A stretch of 64,000 nucleotides of DNA from an uncultured Isoptericola sp. (GTDB taxonomy: Bacteria > Actinomycetota > Actinomycetes > Actinomycetales > Cellulomonadaceae): assembly GCA_947497265.1 (NCBI GenBank), contig CANMFP010000010.1, forward strand, positions 57,378-121,377, written 5' to 3'. Numbering within the stretch: position 1 is the first letter of the stretch; each line of letters begins with the position of its first letter. This document shows positions 7,718 to 15,790 of the stretch, piece after piece. A program made the translations under genes and the position numbers. A model generated the notes under the pieces. It saw only the letters and a list, made by a program, of their open reading frames with translations, was not told the origin of the DNA and searched no databases.

Positions 7718-8920
7718 TCAGGCGCGGAGCTGCGCTCTGCCCAGCGACGCCAGGTGGACCTCGTCGGGGCCGTCGGCGATGCGCAGCGCGCGGGCACCGG
7801 CGAACATCTCCGCCAGGGGCTGGTCGGCGGAGAGGCCGGCCGCGCCGAAGATCTGCATGGCACGGTCCAGGATCTGCTGGACCGCGCGCGGCACCGCGAT
7901 CTTGATCGACTGGATCTCCGTCATCGCCTTCCGGTTCCCCACGGTGTCCATCAGCCACGCGGTCTTGAGCACGAGCAGGCGCAGCGCCTCCAGCTCGACG
8001 CGGGCCTCGGCCGCCCACTGGCGCACCACGCCCTGCTCGGACAGCGGCACGCCGAACGCCGAGCGGCTCCGTGCGCGCTCGGCGGCAAGGGCGACCGCTC
8101 GCTCGGCGGTGCCGAGAGCACGCATGCAGTGGTGGATGCGCCCCGGGCCGAGGCGGGCCTGGGCCATCGCGAAGCCCCCGCCCTCGGTGCCGAGCAGGTT
8201 CTCCACCGGGACGCGGACGTCGTCGAACACCACCTCGGCGTGGCCGCCGTGGTCGCGGTCGTCGTAGCCGAAGACCGTGAGCGGACGGACGATCCGCACC
8301 CCGGGCGTGTCGCGCGGGACGAGGATCATCGACTGCTGCTGATGCCGCGAGGCCTGCGGGTCGGTCTTGCCCATCACGATGAGCAACCGACAGTCGGGGC
8401 TCATGGCACCGGTCGACCACCACTTGCGACCGCTGATCACGTACTCGTCGCCGTCGCGCCGGATCCGGGTGCCGATCTGCGAGGCGTCCGACGACGCGAC
8501 GTCGGGCTCGGTCATGCAGAACGCGGAGCGGATGTCCGCCTCGAGCAGCGGGGCCAGCCAGCGCTCCTGCTGCGCCGGCGTGCCGAACTTCTCCAGGAGC
8601 TCCATGTTGCCGGTGTCCGGGGCGGAGCAGTTGAGGGCCACCGGAGCGAGCCGGGTGCTCCAGCCGGTGAGCTCGGCCAGGGGGGCGTACTGGAGGTTGG
8701 TCAGCCCGGCACCGAGCTCGGACGGCAGGAACAGGTTCCACAGGCCCTCGGCGCGCGCCTTGGCGCGCAGCTCGGCGACGACAGGTCGGAAGGTCCAGTC
8801 GTCGGGGCTCGCGGCGAGCTGGGCATCGAGGACCGGCTCGGCCGGCAGCACGTGGGTGTGCACGAACGCGCGGACCTGCTCGGTCAGCTCGGCGGTGCGG
8901 GTGTCGGGGGAGAAGTCCAT
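7718..8920 (-). CDS. Acyl-CoA dehydrogenase (LvaC/ACAD10-11-like context)
   Basis: 400-residue FAD-dependent acyl-CoA dehydrogenase. It contains the FAD/substrate motif AFCMTEPDVASSDASQI, the SGRKWWSTGAM beta-domain segment, and a C-terminal helical domain ending with FGAAGLSADQPLAEMFAGARALRIADGPDEVH. ATG 8920 is preceded by AGGAG; longer in-frame starts are non-coding in composition. It is translationally coupled to the upstream phosphotransferase (TGATG overlap). This kinase-fold plus dehydrogenase pairing is the arrangement of LvaA/LvaC in Pseudomonas and of the ACAD10/ACAD11 fusions, which process 4-hydroxyacyl-CoA through a phosphorylated intermediate. Assigning that chemistry here is inference. 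Confidence 0.9.
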   Translation of the reverse strand: MDFSPDTRTAELTEQVRAFVHTHVLPAEPVLDAQLAASPDDWTFRPVVAELRAKARAEGLWNLFLPSELGAGLTNLQYAPLAELTGWSTRLAPVALNCSAPDTGNMELLEKFGTPAQQERWLAPLLEADIRSAFCMTEPDVASSDASQIGTRIRRDGDEYVISGRKWWSTGAMSPDCRLLIVMGKTDPQASRHQQQSMILVPRDTPGVRIVRPLTVFGYDDRDHGGHAEVVFDDVRVPVENLLGTEGGGFAMAQARLGPGRIHHCMRALGTAERAVALAAERARSRSAFGVPLSEQGVVRQWAAEARVELEALRLLVLKTAWLMDTVGNRKAMTEIQSIKIAVPRAVQQILDRAMQIFGAAGLSADQPLAEMFAGARALRIADGPDEVHLASLGRAQLRA

Positions 8921-9981
8921 CAGGTGCTCCTGGGTCGGGCCGCCGCACGGGCGAGGCCGTCGGCGGCGAGCGGGGCGACGAGGTCGCCGATGGTGTCGAA
9001 CCCGTCGCCGACGGTCTCGCCGGCGCGGTAGCGGTAGTGGATCCCCTCGAGGATCACCGCGAGCTTGTACGCGGCGAAGGCGCGGTACCACCACAGGTCC
9101 GGCGGCGTCGTCCCGGTGCGGGCCGCATAGGCGTCGACGAGCTCGTCGAAGGTGGGGTAGCCGACGTCGGGGACGACGGCGCTCGCGGCGACCGCTCCCG
9201 CGGAGAGCGAGCGGATGTCCCAGTAGAGCCCGAGGAGGCCGAGGTCGACCAGCGGGTCACCGAGGGTGGCCATCTCCCAGTCGAGCACCGCGGCGATCGT
9301 GGGGCGGTCGGGCGTGCCGCTGACGAGGGCGTTGTCCAGCCGGTAGTCGCCGTGCACGATGCCGGTCCGCCCCGAGTCGGGGACGTGGGTCGCGAGCCGT
9401 TCCTGCAGCTCGTCCAGGGCGGGCAGGTCGCGCGACCGGGACGCGTCGTACTGCCGGCGCCAGGTGGTGAGCTGCCGGGCGAGGTACCCGTCGGGTCGGC
9501 CGAAGTCAGCCAGGCCGACCGTCCTCGGGTCCACGGTGTGCAGGTCGGCGAGCGTCTGGGCGAGCGTGATGCCGAGCCGGTAGAGGCCTGCGGCCGTGAA
9601 CCCGGAGTTCTGCTCGGGACGGGACAGCACCTCGCCCTCGACCCGTTCCATGACGAAGAAGGTCGTCCCGGTGACCTCGCACCGCTCGGTGTCGTCGACG
9701 ACGTCCACGGTGGCGGGCACCGGGACGTCGCTGGTGCCCAGGGCGGAGATCACGCGGTGCTCGCGGCGCATGTCGTGAGCGCTCGAGAGCACGTGGCCCA
9801 GCGGTGGTCGGCGCAGCACGAGGGGCAGCGCGGCACCGTCGATCCGGTACGTCAGGTTGCTCCGTCCGCCGGCGATGACCTCGGCGGTCAAGGGGCTCTC
9901 GGGGCCGGACGCCAGCTCGGGGTGCTCGCGTGCCAGCCAGGTGCTCAGGCCGGTACGGTCCAGGCCGGGCACGTCGGTCAT
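8920..9981 (-). CDS. Phosphotransferase family protein (APH fold, LvaA/ACAD10-11 kinase-like)
   Basis: 353-residue aminoglycoside-phosphotransferase-fold protein. The catalytic loop is GIVHGDYRLDNALV (HGDxxxxN) and the metal-binding motif is VLDWEMATLGDPLVDLG. An ITYRI/GGRSN-type N-lobe (VIAGGRSNLTYRIDG) is clear. ATG 9981 was chosen for its MTDVPG start and the GGCGAGG site upstream. It is the first gene of a two-gene operon with the acyl-CoA dehydrogenase and lies 53 nt downstream of a perfect TetR-type operator. In the LvaA and ACAD10/11 systems this domain phosphorylates the 4-hydroxyl of a hydroxyacyl-CoA. No small LvaB-like partner is seen. Confidence 0.88.
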   Translation of the reverse strand: MTDVPGLDRTGLSTWLAREHPELASGPESPLTAEVIAGGRSNLTYRIDGAALPLVLRRPPLGHVLSSAHDMRREHRVISALGTSDVPVPATVDVVDDTERCEVTGTTFFVMERVEGEVLSRPEQNSGFTAAGLYRLGITLAQTLADLHTVDPRTVGLADFGRPDGYLARQLTTWRRQYDASRSRDLPALDELQERLATHVPDSGRTGIVHGDYRLDNALVSGTPDRPTIAAVLDWEMATLGDPLVDLGLLGLYWDIRSLSAGAVAASAVVPDVGYPTFDELVDAYAARTGTTPPDLWWYRAFAAYKLAVILEGIHYRYRAGETVGDGFDTIGDLVAPLAADGLARAAARPRST

Positions 9982-10033
9982 CGATGACCTCGCCTTCCTG
10001 CTCAGGCCCGACGTCGGTGCCGGGTGCGAGGAG

Positions 10034-10053
10034 CATACCGCGCGGTCGGTATG
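10034..10053. promoter_or_regulatory. TetR-type operator, copy 2, overlapping a -10 box
   Basis: CATACCGCGCGGTCGGTATG is an inverted repeat with half-sites CATACCG/CGGTATG and a 6-nt spacer. It is the exact reverse complement of the site at 17729-17748. On the minus strand its end merges with a TATGCT -10 element (10037-10032), so a bound protein would block transcription of the kinase/dehydrogenase operon starting at 9981. Confidence 0.8.
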
Positions 10054-10069
10054 TGAGCGAACCGGGCGC

Positions 10070-10334
10070 CGGTCGCCCGACGTCGCCACCGTGCTCGAGC
10101 CTCTCGAGGAGGCCGCCGCCACCCCGACGGCGTGGCCGCGCTTCGTGGACGACGGCGACGCCGTCGTGGCGGAGGCTGCGCGGCGGGGACGGGACCGGGG
10201 TGACGGTGCTCTGGTTCCGGAGCGACGAGGGGCCTGAGGGCTTCTACCGGCGGATGGGATTCGAGCCCGCCGGCGAGCTCTTCGGCCAGGTGCTGGGCGT
10301 CAAGGAGGTCCCTGTCGCGGCCGGGGACGCCTAG
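10070..10334 (+). pseudogene. Degenerate GNAT acetyltransferase remnant
   Basis: Only the C-terminal part of an N-acetyltransferase is recognisable (VTVLWFRSDEGPEGFYRRMG, then FEPAGELFGQV), ending at the TAG at 10332-10334. A preceding stretch that also looks coding (AAATPTAWPRFVDDGDAVVA) lies in a different frame, so the gene appears frameshifted and lacks its N-terminal half. It is squeezed between the operator at 10034 and the thioesterase gene. Confidence 0.5.
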
Positions 10335-10735
10335 GAGAGCAGCTGCTGCTCGACGGCGGAGCGGACCCCGTCGGGGACGGGGACGGGGCGTTCGGTGGTC
10401 GCGTCGACGAACACGTGGGTGAACCGGCCGACGGCCACGGGCTTCTCGACGCCCGCGAGCAGGATGGGCAGGTCCCAGGTCACGCTCGTCGTCCCGAGGC
10501 GTTCGACACCGATCGCGACCTCCAGGTCGGCCGGGTAGGCCACCGGCGCGGTGAACTCGCACGACGACGCGACGCAGTACCCGCGGACGACCCCGGCGGG
10601 GTCGAGGCCCGCCTCGCGGATCATCCACGTGTTCACGGCGGTGTCCATGGCCTGGTAGTAGACCGTGTTGTTGACGTGGCCGTACTGGTCGTTGTCGTTC
10701 CAGCGCAGGGCGAAGGGGTGGTGGACGCGGGGCAT
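10331..10735 (-). CDS. Acyl-CoA thioesterase (4HBT/HotDog fold)
   Basis: 134-residue single HotDog-domain protein of the 4-hydroxybenzoyl-CoA thioesterase type. The active-site segment RWNDNDQYGHVNNTVYYQAM carries the catalytic Asp, and a VRGYCVASSCEFTAPVAYP strand follows. ATG 10735 has AGGAG upstream. It lies 32 nt downstream of the QsdR-like regulator gene on the same strand and is probably co-transcribed with it. It likely releases a CoA-bound acid, balancing CoA pools in the degradation pathway. Confidence 0.88.
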   Translation of the reverse strand: MPRVHHPFALRWNDNDQYGHVNNTVYYQAMDTAVNTWMIREAGLDPAGVVRGYCVASSCEFTAPVAYPADLEVAIGVERLGTTSVTWDLPILLAGVEKPVAVGRFTHVFVDATTERPVPVPDGVRSAVEQQLLS

Positions 10736-10767
10736 CGGGTCTCCTGTGTGTGGTCTCGGTTGTTCGG

Positions 10768-11403
10768 TCAGGCCACGCGCAGCAGGTGGCGGAAGGCCGA
10801 GCGTGCGGCGTCCGGGCTCGGAGGCTCGCCCGTGATGAGGTCGGCGTACGTGAACGACTCCGACACGCGCACGCACAGGTAGGCGAGAGCGTGCGGGTCG
10901 ATCGCGCCGTCGAACGGCTGGTCACCCAGGTGGGTGCGGATCAGCCACTCGGTCGTGGCGAGGTAGCGCTGCTGGATGGGGCTCGCCTTGGTGGTGAGCA
11001 GCCGCAGCGCGCGGGCGGGCTCGCGGGTCAGGAAGACGCGGAAGTAGTGCGCCTCGATCAGGTCCGTCGCGAACCGGGAGAGCAGCGTGGCCACGTGCTC
11101 GGCGCCGCCGGCGTCGTGGGCGGCGCGCTCGGCCTGGAGCAGCGTCGGGACGGCGAGGGACCACAGCACCTCGGTGAGCAGGGCGTCGCGGTTGCCCACC
11201 CAGCGGAACACCGAGGTCCGGTCGACGCCCAGGTCTGCCGCGAGGCCGCCCATGTCGATGCGCTGACCTGAGACGAACGTCTCACGCGCACGCTCGAACG
11301 TGCGCAGGGCGTCGCCGTGCACGCTGGGCTCGAGGCGCGCGGAGAGCCTGGTCGGTGCGGCCTGCAGGCCCACGGAGGCGATCTGCGCGGTCGTCGTCAG
11401 CAT
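10768..11403 (-). CDS. QsdR-like TetR family transcriptional regulator
   Basis: 211-residue TetR-fold protein. The HTH lies around residues 48-75 (MGGLAADLGVDRTSVFRWVG), and the C-terminal domain carries the (S)ESFTYADLITG segment typical of QsdR-type regulators. QsdR in Rhodococcus represses a gamma-lactone/quorum-signal degradation operon (family knowledge). The gene is divergent from the acyl-CoA dehydrogenase at 11496, and a 26-bp palindrome lies between them, the expected site of autoregulation. Its target set probably also includes the importer operon, whose promoter holds a related half-site. Confidence 0.85.
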   Translation of the reverse strand: MLTTTAQIASVGLQAAPTRLSARLEPSVHGDALRTFERARETFVSGQRIDMGGLAADLGVDRTSVFRWVGNRDALLTEVLWSLAVPTLLQAERAAHDAGGAEHVATLLSRFATDLIEAHYFRVFLTREPARALRLLTTKASPIQQRYLATTEWLIRTHLGDQPFDGAIDPHALAYLCVRVSESFTYADLITGEPPSPDAARSAFRHLLRVA

Positions 11404-11434
11404 GCGGGCAGCCTAGCGCCGCCGACCGAGGTGC

Positions 11435-11460
11435 GTGCAACATCTGGCAGAATGATGCAC
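11435..11460. promoter_or_regulatory. Operator of the QsdR-like TetR regulator, copy 2
   Basis: A 26-bp inverted repeat: left half GTGCA-n-CAT at 11435-11443, right half ATG-n-TGCAC at 11452-11460, with a TCTGGCAGA-type centre. It lies in the divergent promoter of the regulator (start 11403) and the acyl-CoA dehydrogenase (start 11496). The left 21 bases recur at 2835-2855. Confidence 0.75.
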
Positions 11461-11495
11461 ACTGACGCCACAGATCGACGTTGATCGGAGCAGAG

Positions 11496-12710
11496 ATGAC
11501 CCTCACCACCCCGGCAGCCCCTGCCGGCCTCACCGTGCCGGACGTCCTGGACGCGGACTTCTACGGCTTCCAGGACCTCCTGACACCCGTCGAGCAGGAG
11601 GCCGTGGGACGCGTCCGCGACTTCATGGAGAGCCAGGTGCGGCCCCTCGCGGACGACTACTGGGAGCGCGCGGAGTGCCCGGTGCACCTCTTCAAGCCGT
11701 TCGCGGAGCTCGGCTCCGTCGGCGCTGCCTGGCCGGAGACGGCCCAGTTCGAGAACTCCGCCGTCTTCCGGGGCTGGGTCGGCATGGAGCTCGCTCGTGT
11801 CGACTCCTCCTTCTGCACCTTCATCGGTGTCTCCAGCGGCCTGGCGATGAGCTCGATCGGTCTGGGCGGTTCGCCGGAGCAGCGCGAGCAGTGGCTCCCG
11901 CCGATGGCGCGCGGGGACCTCATCGGCGCCTTCGGGCTCACGGAGCCGCTGTCCGGCTCGGACACCGCCCGGGGGCTGCGCACCACCGCGACCCGCCACG
12001 GCGACACCTGGGTGCTGAACGGCTCCAAGCGCTGGATCGGCAACGCCACGTTCGCCGACGTCGTCGTCGTCTGGGCCAAGGACACGGCCGACGACCAGGT
12101 CAAGGGCTTCATCGTGCGCAAGGGCACGCCCGGTTTCACCGCCACGAAGATCGAGCGCAAGCAGTCGCTGCGCATCGTGCAGAACGCGGACATCACGCTC
12201 GACGGCGTGGAGGTCGCCGAGTCGGACCGCCTGCAGGGGATCGACAGCTTCAAGGACCTCGCCAACGTGCTGCGTGTGACGCGCGACGGCGTCTCCTGGC
12301 AGGCGCTGGGCACCATGATCGGCGCCTACGAGGCCGCCGTGCGGTACACCAAGGAGCGCGAGCAGTTCGGCAACCCGATCGCCTCGTACCAGCTCGTCCA
12401 GGACAAGCTCGCCACGGCGCTGGGCAACATCACGGCGAGCCTCGGCATGTGCGTGCGCCTTGCGCAGATGCAGGACGAGGGCACCCAGCGCGACCAGCAC
12501 GCCGCGCTGGCCAAGGCGTTCGTCACCACGCGCATGCGCGAGACCGTCGCCCTGTCCCGCGAGGTCTGCGGCGGCAACGGCATCACCCTCGACACCGGCG
12601 TGGTGCGCTACTTCGCCGACGCGGAGGCCGTCTACACCTTCGAGGGCACCCGCGACATGAACCACCTCATCGTGGGCCGCTCGATCACCGGCCACGCGGC
12701 CTTCGTCTGA
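11496..12710 (+). CDS. Acyl-CoA dehydrogenase (glutaryl-CoA dehydrogenase-like)
   Basis: 404-residue FAD acyl-CoA dehydrogenase. GAFGLTEPLSGSDTARGLRT forms the FAD/substrate site, and YTFEGTRDMNHLIVGRSITG near the C-terminus contains the catalytic Glu in the arrangement of the glutaryl-CoA dehydrogenase branch. ATG 11496 has CGGAG five bases upstream. It is followed after 15 nt by a thiolase gene, so oxidation and thiolytic cleavage are encoded together. The substrate is unknown; membership of this branch alone does not prove glutarate use. Confidence 0.9.
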   Translation: MTLTTPAAPAGLTVPDVLDADFYGFQDLLTPVEQEAVGRVRDFMESQVRPLADDYWERAECPVHLFKPFAELGSVGAAWPETAQFENSAVFRGWVGMELARVDSSFCTFIGVSSGLAMSSIGLGGSPEQREQWLPPMARGDLIGAFGLTEPLSGSDTARGLRTTATRHGDTWVLNGSKRWIGNATFADVVVVWAKDTADDQVKGFIVRKGTPGFTATKIERKQSLRIVQNADITLDGVEVAESDRLQGIDSFKDLANVLRVTRDGVSWQALGTMIGAYEAAVRYTKEREQFGNPIASYQLVQDKLATALGNITASLGMCVRLAQMQDEGTQRDQHAALAKAFVTTRMRETVALSREVCGGNGITLDTGVVRYFADAEAVYTFEGTRDMNHLIVGRSITGHAAFV

Positions 12711-12725
12711 GAAAGGATCCACATC

Positions 12726-13949
12726 ATGACCGAGGCCTACATCGTGGCCACTGCCCGTTCGCCGATCGGACGGGCCTACAAGGGGTCGCTGCGTGAGATG
12801 CGCGCCGACGATCTCGCCACACAGATGGTCCGCGCGGCACTCGACAAGGTGCCGTCGCTCGACCCGACGCGTATCGACGACCTCATCCTCGGCTGCGGGC
12901 TGCCGGGCGGCGAGCAGGGGATGAACATGGGGCGGATCGTCGCCGTCCTGCTCGGGCTGGACGGCGTCCCCGGCACCACCGTGACCCGCTACTGCTCGTC
13001 CAGCGTGCAGTCCACCCGCATGGCGTTCCACGCCATCAAGGCGGGCGAGGGCGACGTGTTCGTCTCCGCCGGCGCCGAGTCCGTCAGCCGAATGGTCAAG
13101 GGCTCCAGCGACTACATCGAGGGCCAGGACCTGGAGAACCCGCGCTTCGCCAGGGCCACCGAGCGCACGGCCAAGCGTGCCGTCGGGGAGGTGCCGGTCT
13201 GGACGGACCCGCGCGCCGATGGCGAGCTGCCCGACGCCTACATCGCCATGGGGCAGACGGCGGAGAACCTGGCTTCCGTGCACGGCATCAGCCGCGCCGA
13301 GCAGGACGCTTTCGCGGCCCGTTCCCAGCAGCGTGCCGAGCAGGCGATCGCGGACGGCTTCTGGTCGCGCGAGATCACCCCGGTGACCCTGCCGGACGGC
13401 AGCGTCGTCGCCGCCGACGACGGCCCGCGGCCCGGGACCACCGTGGAGAAGCTGGCAGGGCTGGACCCGGTGTTCCGCCCCGACGGCACCGTGACGGCAG
13501 GCAACGCCTGCCCGCTCAACGACGGCGCCGCGGCGCTCGTCATCGTCTCGGGGCGCGTCGTCGAGGAGCTCGGCCTGCAGCCGATCGCCCGGATCGTGTC
13601 CACGGGCGTGACCGGGCTGTCCCCGGAGATCATGGGGCTCGGTCCGGTCGAGGCGAGCCGTCAGGCGCTCGCGCGGGCCGGGCTCGGCATCGGCGACATG
13701 GACCTCGTCGAGATCAACGAGGCGTTCGCCGCGCAGGTCATCCCGTCGGCCCGCGAGCTCGGCATCGATGAGGCCAAGCTCAACGTGCACGGCGGGGCCA
13801 TCGCCGTCGGGCACCCGTTCGGCATGACCGGTGCTCGCATCACCACCACGCTCCTGAACGGTCTGGAAGCGACCGGCGGCCGCTACGGGCTGGAGACCAT
13901 GTGCGTCGGTGGGGGACAGGGCATGGCGATGGTGCTCGAACGCGTCTGA
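12726..13949 (+). CDS. Thiolase family protein (acetyl-CoA acyltransferase)
   Basis: 407-residue thiolase. The nucleophilic Cys90 lies in VTRYCSSSVQS, the His in VGHPFGMTGAR and the second catalytic Cys in MCVGGGQGMAM. The length matches FadA-type degradative thiolases. AAAGGA precedes ATG 12726. It is coupled to the acyl-CoA dehydrogenase upstream and should catalyse the last step, 3-ketoacyl-CoA cleavage to acetyl-CoA and a shortened acyl-CoA. Confidence 0.93.
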   Translation: MTEAYIVATARSPIGRAYKGSLREMRADDLATQMVRAALDKVPSLDPTRIDDLILGCGLPGGEQGMNMGRIVAVLLGLDGVPGTTVTRYCSSSVQSTRMAFHAIKAGEGDVFVSAGAESVSRMVKGSSDYIEGQDLENPRFARATERTAKRAVGEVPVWTDPRADGELPDAYIAMGQTAENLASVHGISRAEQDAFAARSQQRAEQAIADGFWSREITPVTLPDGSVVAADDGPRPGTTVEKLAGLDPVFRPDGTVTAGNACPLNDGAAALVIVSGRVVEELGLQPIARIVSTGVTGLSPEIMGLGPVEASRQALARAGLGIGDMDLVEINEAFAAQVIPSARELGIDEAKLNVHGGAIAVGHPFGMTGARITTTLLNGLEATGGRYGLETMCVGGGQGMAMVLERV

Positions 13950-13992
13950 GGCGGGTATCGCGATCGCTGGCACGGGCTGGACGTCGTGCCGA

Positions 13993-14748
13993 TCACCGGC
14001 CCTCGAGTTCCCGCGTCCGCGCTCTGAGCACGTCAAGTTCGCAGCCCGGGGCGTCCGGGTCGAAGCCGTGCTCGATCAGCCAGCGCGACGCCAGCAGGCT
14101 ACGCAGCGACCACCAGGCGCGGATCGCGCCCCGGTCCGCGCCGTCGCCGTAGCCGGCGAGCAGGTCGTCCACGCGTTCCTCGTGCCCGAGCGTGAGGGTG
14201 GCGAGGTCGAACATGGCGTCGCCGGGCGCCGCCTCGGACCAGTCGATGACGCCGGTGACCTCGTCGTCGTCGACGAACACGTGGGAGATCTGCAGGTCGC
14301 CGTGGACGAACACCGGTTCCCACGGCCGCAGCGCGGCCTCGGCGATCTCGCGGTTGCGCCGGATCGTCTCGGCGGGCAGGACGGCGTGGGCGAGCAACCA
14401 CGCGCACTCCCGGTCGAGATCCGCCGCCACGTCGTCGGGCTGACGGCCCGGCCACGGTGGCAACGGCGCGTCGTGCAGCCTCCGGACGGCGGCGCCTGCC
14501 GCGGCCCACGCCGCAGGTGACGCCGTGGACGGTTCACCGAGAGCACCGAGCGCGGTGCCGGGCACGGCGGCGATCGCCAGCACGGGCCTTTGGTACCAGA
14601 GGACCGCCGGGGTCGGGACCGGTGCCATCGCCATGGCCCGCATCTCGACCTCGGCGTGCGCCGGGTCGCCGTCGACCTTGAGGAACGTCTTGCCGACGCG
14701 CAGGGTCGCGCGCTGGTTGTGGGCGACGACGACCTCGACCGCTTCCAT
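13993..14748 (-). CDS. Phosphotransferase family protein (APH fold)
   Basis: 251-residue kinase-fold protein with catalytic loop VFVHGDLQISHVFVD and metal motif GVIDWSEAAPGDAMFDLA. The Asn usual in HGDxxxxN is replaced by His, a variant that recurs in actinomycete phosphotransferases of unknown substrate. CAGGAT lies 6 nt before the ATG, so the transcript may be leaderless. It is convergent with the thiolase gene and not obviously part of the acyl-CoA pathway. Confidence 0.8.
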   Translation of the reverse strand: MEAVEVVVAHNQRATLRVGKTFLKVDGDPAHAEVEMRAMAMAPVPTPAVLWYQRPVLAIAAVPGTALGALGEPSTASPAAWAAAGAAVRRLHDAPLPPWPGRQPDDVAADLDRECAWLLAHAVLPAETIRRNREIAEAALRPWEPVFVHGDLQISHVFVDDDEVTGVIDWSEAAPGDAMFDLATLTLGHEERVDDLLAGYGDGADRGAIRAWWSLRSLLASRWLIEHGFDPDAPGCELDVLRARTRELEGR

Positions 14749-14799
14749 TCCGCCATCCTGACGAGAACGACCGCCGATGTCGCCGGATTTACGCTCGCC

Positions 14800-15279
14800 T
14801 CAGAGCCAGTCCCCGTCGCGCATGAGGGTCCGCCCAGTCATCTCGTCCACCTCGCGCCACGCCTGGATCCGTAGCGGTCGCAGGACGAGGTAGACGTAGC
14901 CGTCCGGGTCCCTGCGGGGGTCCCAGTCCGCCTGGGCGGCATATCCCTCGGCGAGTTCCGCCGGCGCGTCCGCCACCGGCACGGCCTGATCGAGCACGGC
15001 GTCGACGAGCACCACGTCGCGGGTCTCGCCCAGAGCGAGCCGGGTCGTGGCGGTGGCGGCGATGCTGCGCGCCGTGCGGGACGATCCTGGCAGGGCCAGG
15101 ACCACCTGTTCGTCCAGCCAGACCAGCGACAGCGGGACCATGTATGGGTGTACCGCGCCGTCGTCGTCTGACGACGCCGTCGCGACCCAGGCGTCGCGGG
15201 CCGGGCTCCGCAGCATGGCCAGGGTGTCGACGAGGCGCTGTTCACGGGTGCGGGGGGCCGGCTGTGGGAGGTGTGGCAT
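14800..15279 (-). CDS. Pyridoxamine 5'-phosphate oxidase family protein (F420/flavin split barrel)
   Basis: 159-residue single-domain split-barrel protein: ATASSDDDGAVHPYMVPLSL near the N-terminus, then LALPGSSRTARSIAATATTR for cofactor phosphate contacts, and a C-terminal VYLVLRPLRIQAWREVDE strand. The second Met, at 15279, is chosen because AGGA then sits 8 nt upstream; from the first ATG at 15288 the site would abut the start codon. The family includes F420- and FMN-dependent reductases. No closer function can be assigned. Confidence 0.8.
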   Translation of the reverse strand: MPHLPQPAPRTREQRLVDTLAMLRSPARDAWVATASSDDDGAVHPYMVPLSLVWLDEQVVLALPGSSRTARSIAATATTRLALGETRDVVLVDAVLDQAVPVADAPAELAEGYAAQADWDPRRDPDGYVYLVLRPLRIQAWREVDEMTGRTLMRDGDWL

Positions 15280-15288
15280 GGGGGTCAT

Positions 15289-15317
15289 CCTGCCCGACCC
15301 GATCCGGGTCGGGCAGG
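15289..15317 (-). terminator. Intrinsic terminator of the ADH-SDR-MaoC operon
   Basis: The arms CCTGCCCGACCC (15289-15300) and GGGTCGGGCAGG (15306-15317) are a perfect 12-bp stem with a 5-nt loop just after the MaoC gene on the minus strand. The hairpin also covers the ribosome site of the next minus-strand gene. Confidence 0.7.
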
Positions 15318-15325
15318 ACGGACTC

Positions 15326-15790
15326 TCACGCCTCCGGGACGTACAGCGCCAGCGTCTGCGCGATGAGCGCGGGCTTCTCGGCGGACTCGAGCTCGATCGT
15401 GACGGTGGAGGCCAGCCGGATGCCCTGCCCGGCGGGTTCAGCGCCGGTGATCTCGACGGTCGCTCGCACGCGCCCGCCGGCCGGCACCGGGGTGAGGAAG
15501 CGGACCTTGTCGAGGCCGTAGTTCACGGCCATCGCGGTCTGTCCGACCTCGACGAGCTCGCTGGTGAGCTTCGGCAGCAGAGACAGGGTGAGGTATCCGT
15601 GGGCGATGGTGCCGCCGAACGGCCCGGCGGCGGCGCGCTCGGCGTCCAGGTGGATCCACTGGTGGTCCTCGGTAGCGTCCGCGAACGCGGTGATGCGGGG
15701 CTGCTCGACGGCGAACCACTCGCCGGTGGCCTTCTGGCCGACGGCGTCGGCGAGCGCGGCGGGGTTCTCGATCTGGATGACGTCGCTCAT
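15326..15790 (-). CDS. MaoC family dehydratase (R-specific enoyl-CoA hydratase type)
   Basis: 154-residue HotDog hydratase. The hydratase-2 motif is FADATEDHQWIHLDAERA, with Asp42 and His47 as the expected catalytic pair, followed by FGGTIAHGYLTLSLLP. It is the last gene of a three-gene operon and overlaps the SDR gene upstream by 4 nt. It likely hydrates an enoyl-CoA, giving the hydroxyacyl substrate for the neighbouring SDR. Confidence 0.9.
   Translation of the reverse strand: MSDVIQIENPAALADAVGQKATGEWFAVEQPRITAFADATEDHQWIHLDAERAAAGPFGGTIAHGYLTLSLLPKLTSELVEVGQTAMAVNYGLDKVRFLTPVPAGGRVRATVEITGAEPAGQGIRLASTVTIELESAEKPALIAQTLALYVPEA

Noticed and set aside
11496..12710. Naming this gene glutaryl-CoA dehydrogenase outright
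   Set aside because: The catalytic segment fits that branch, but there are no lysine or glutarate pathway genes nearby and the branch includes other acyl-CoA substrates.
11397..14036. 879-codon minus-strand open frame over the acyl-CoA dehydrogenase and thiolase
   Set aside because: Antisense shadow of two well-supported enzymes.
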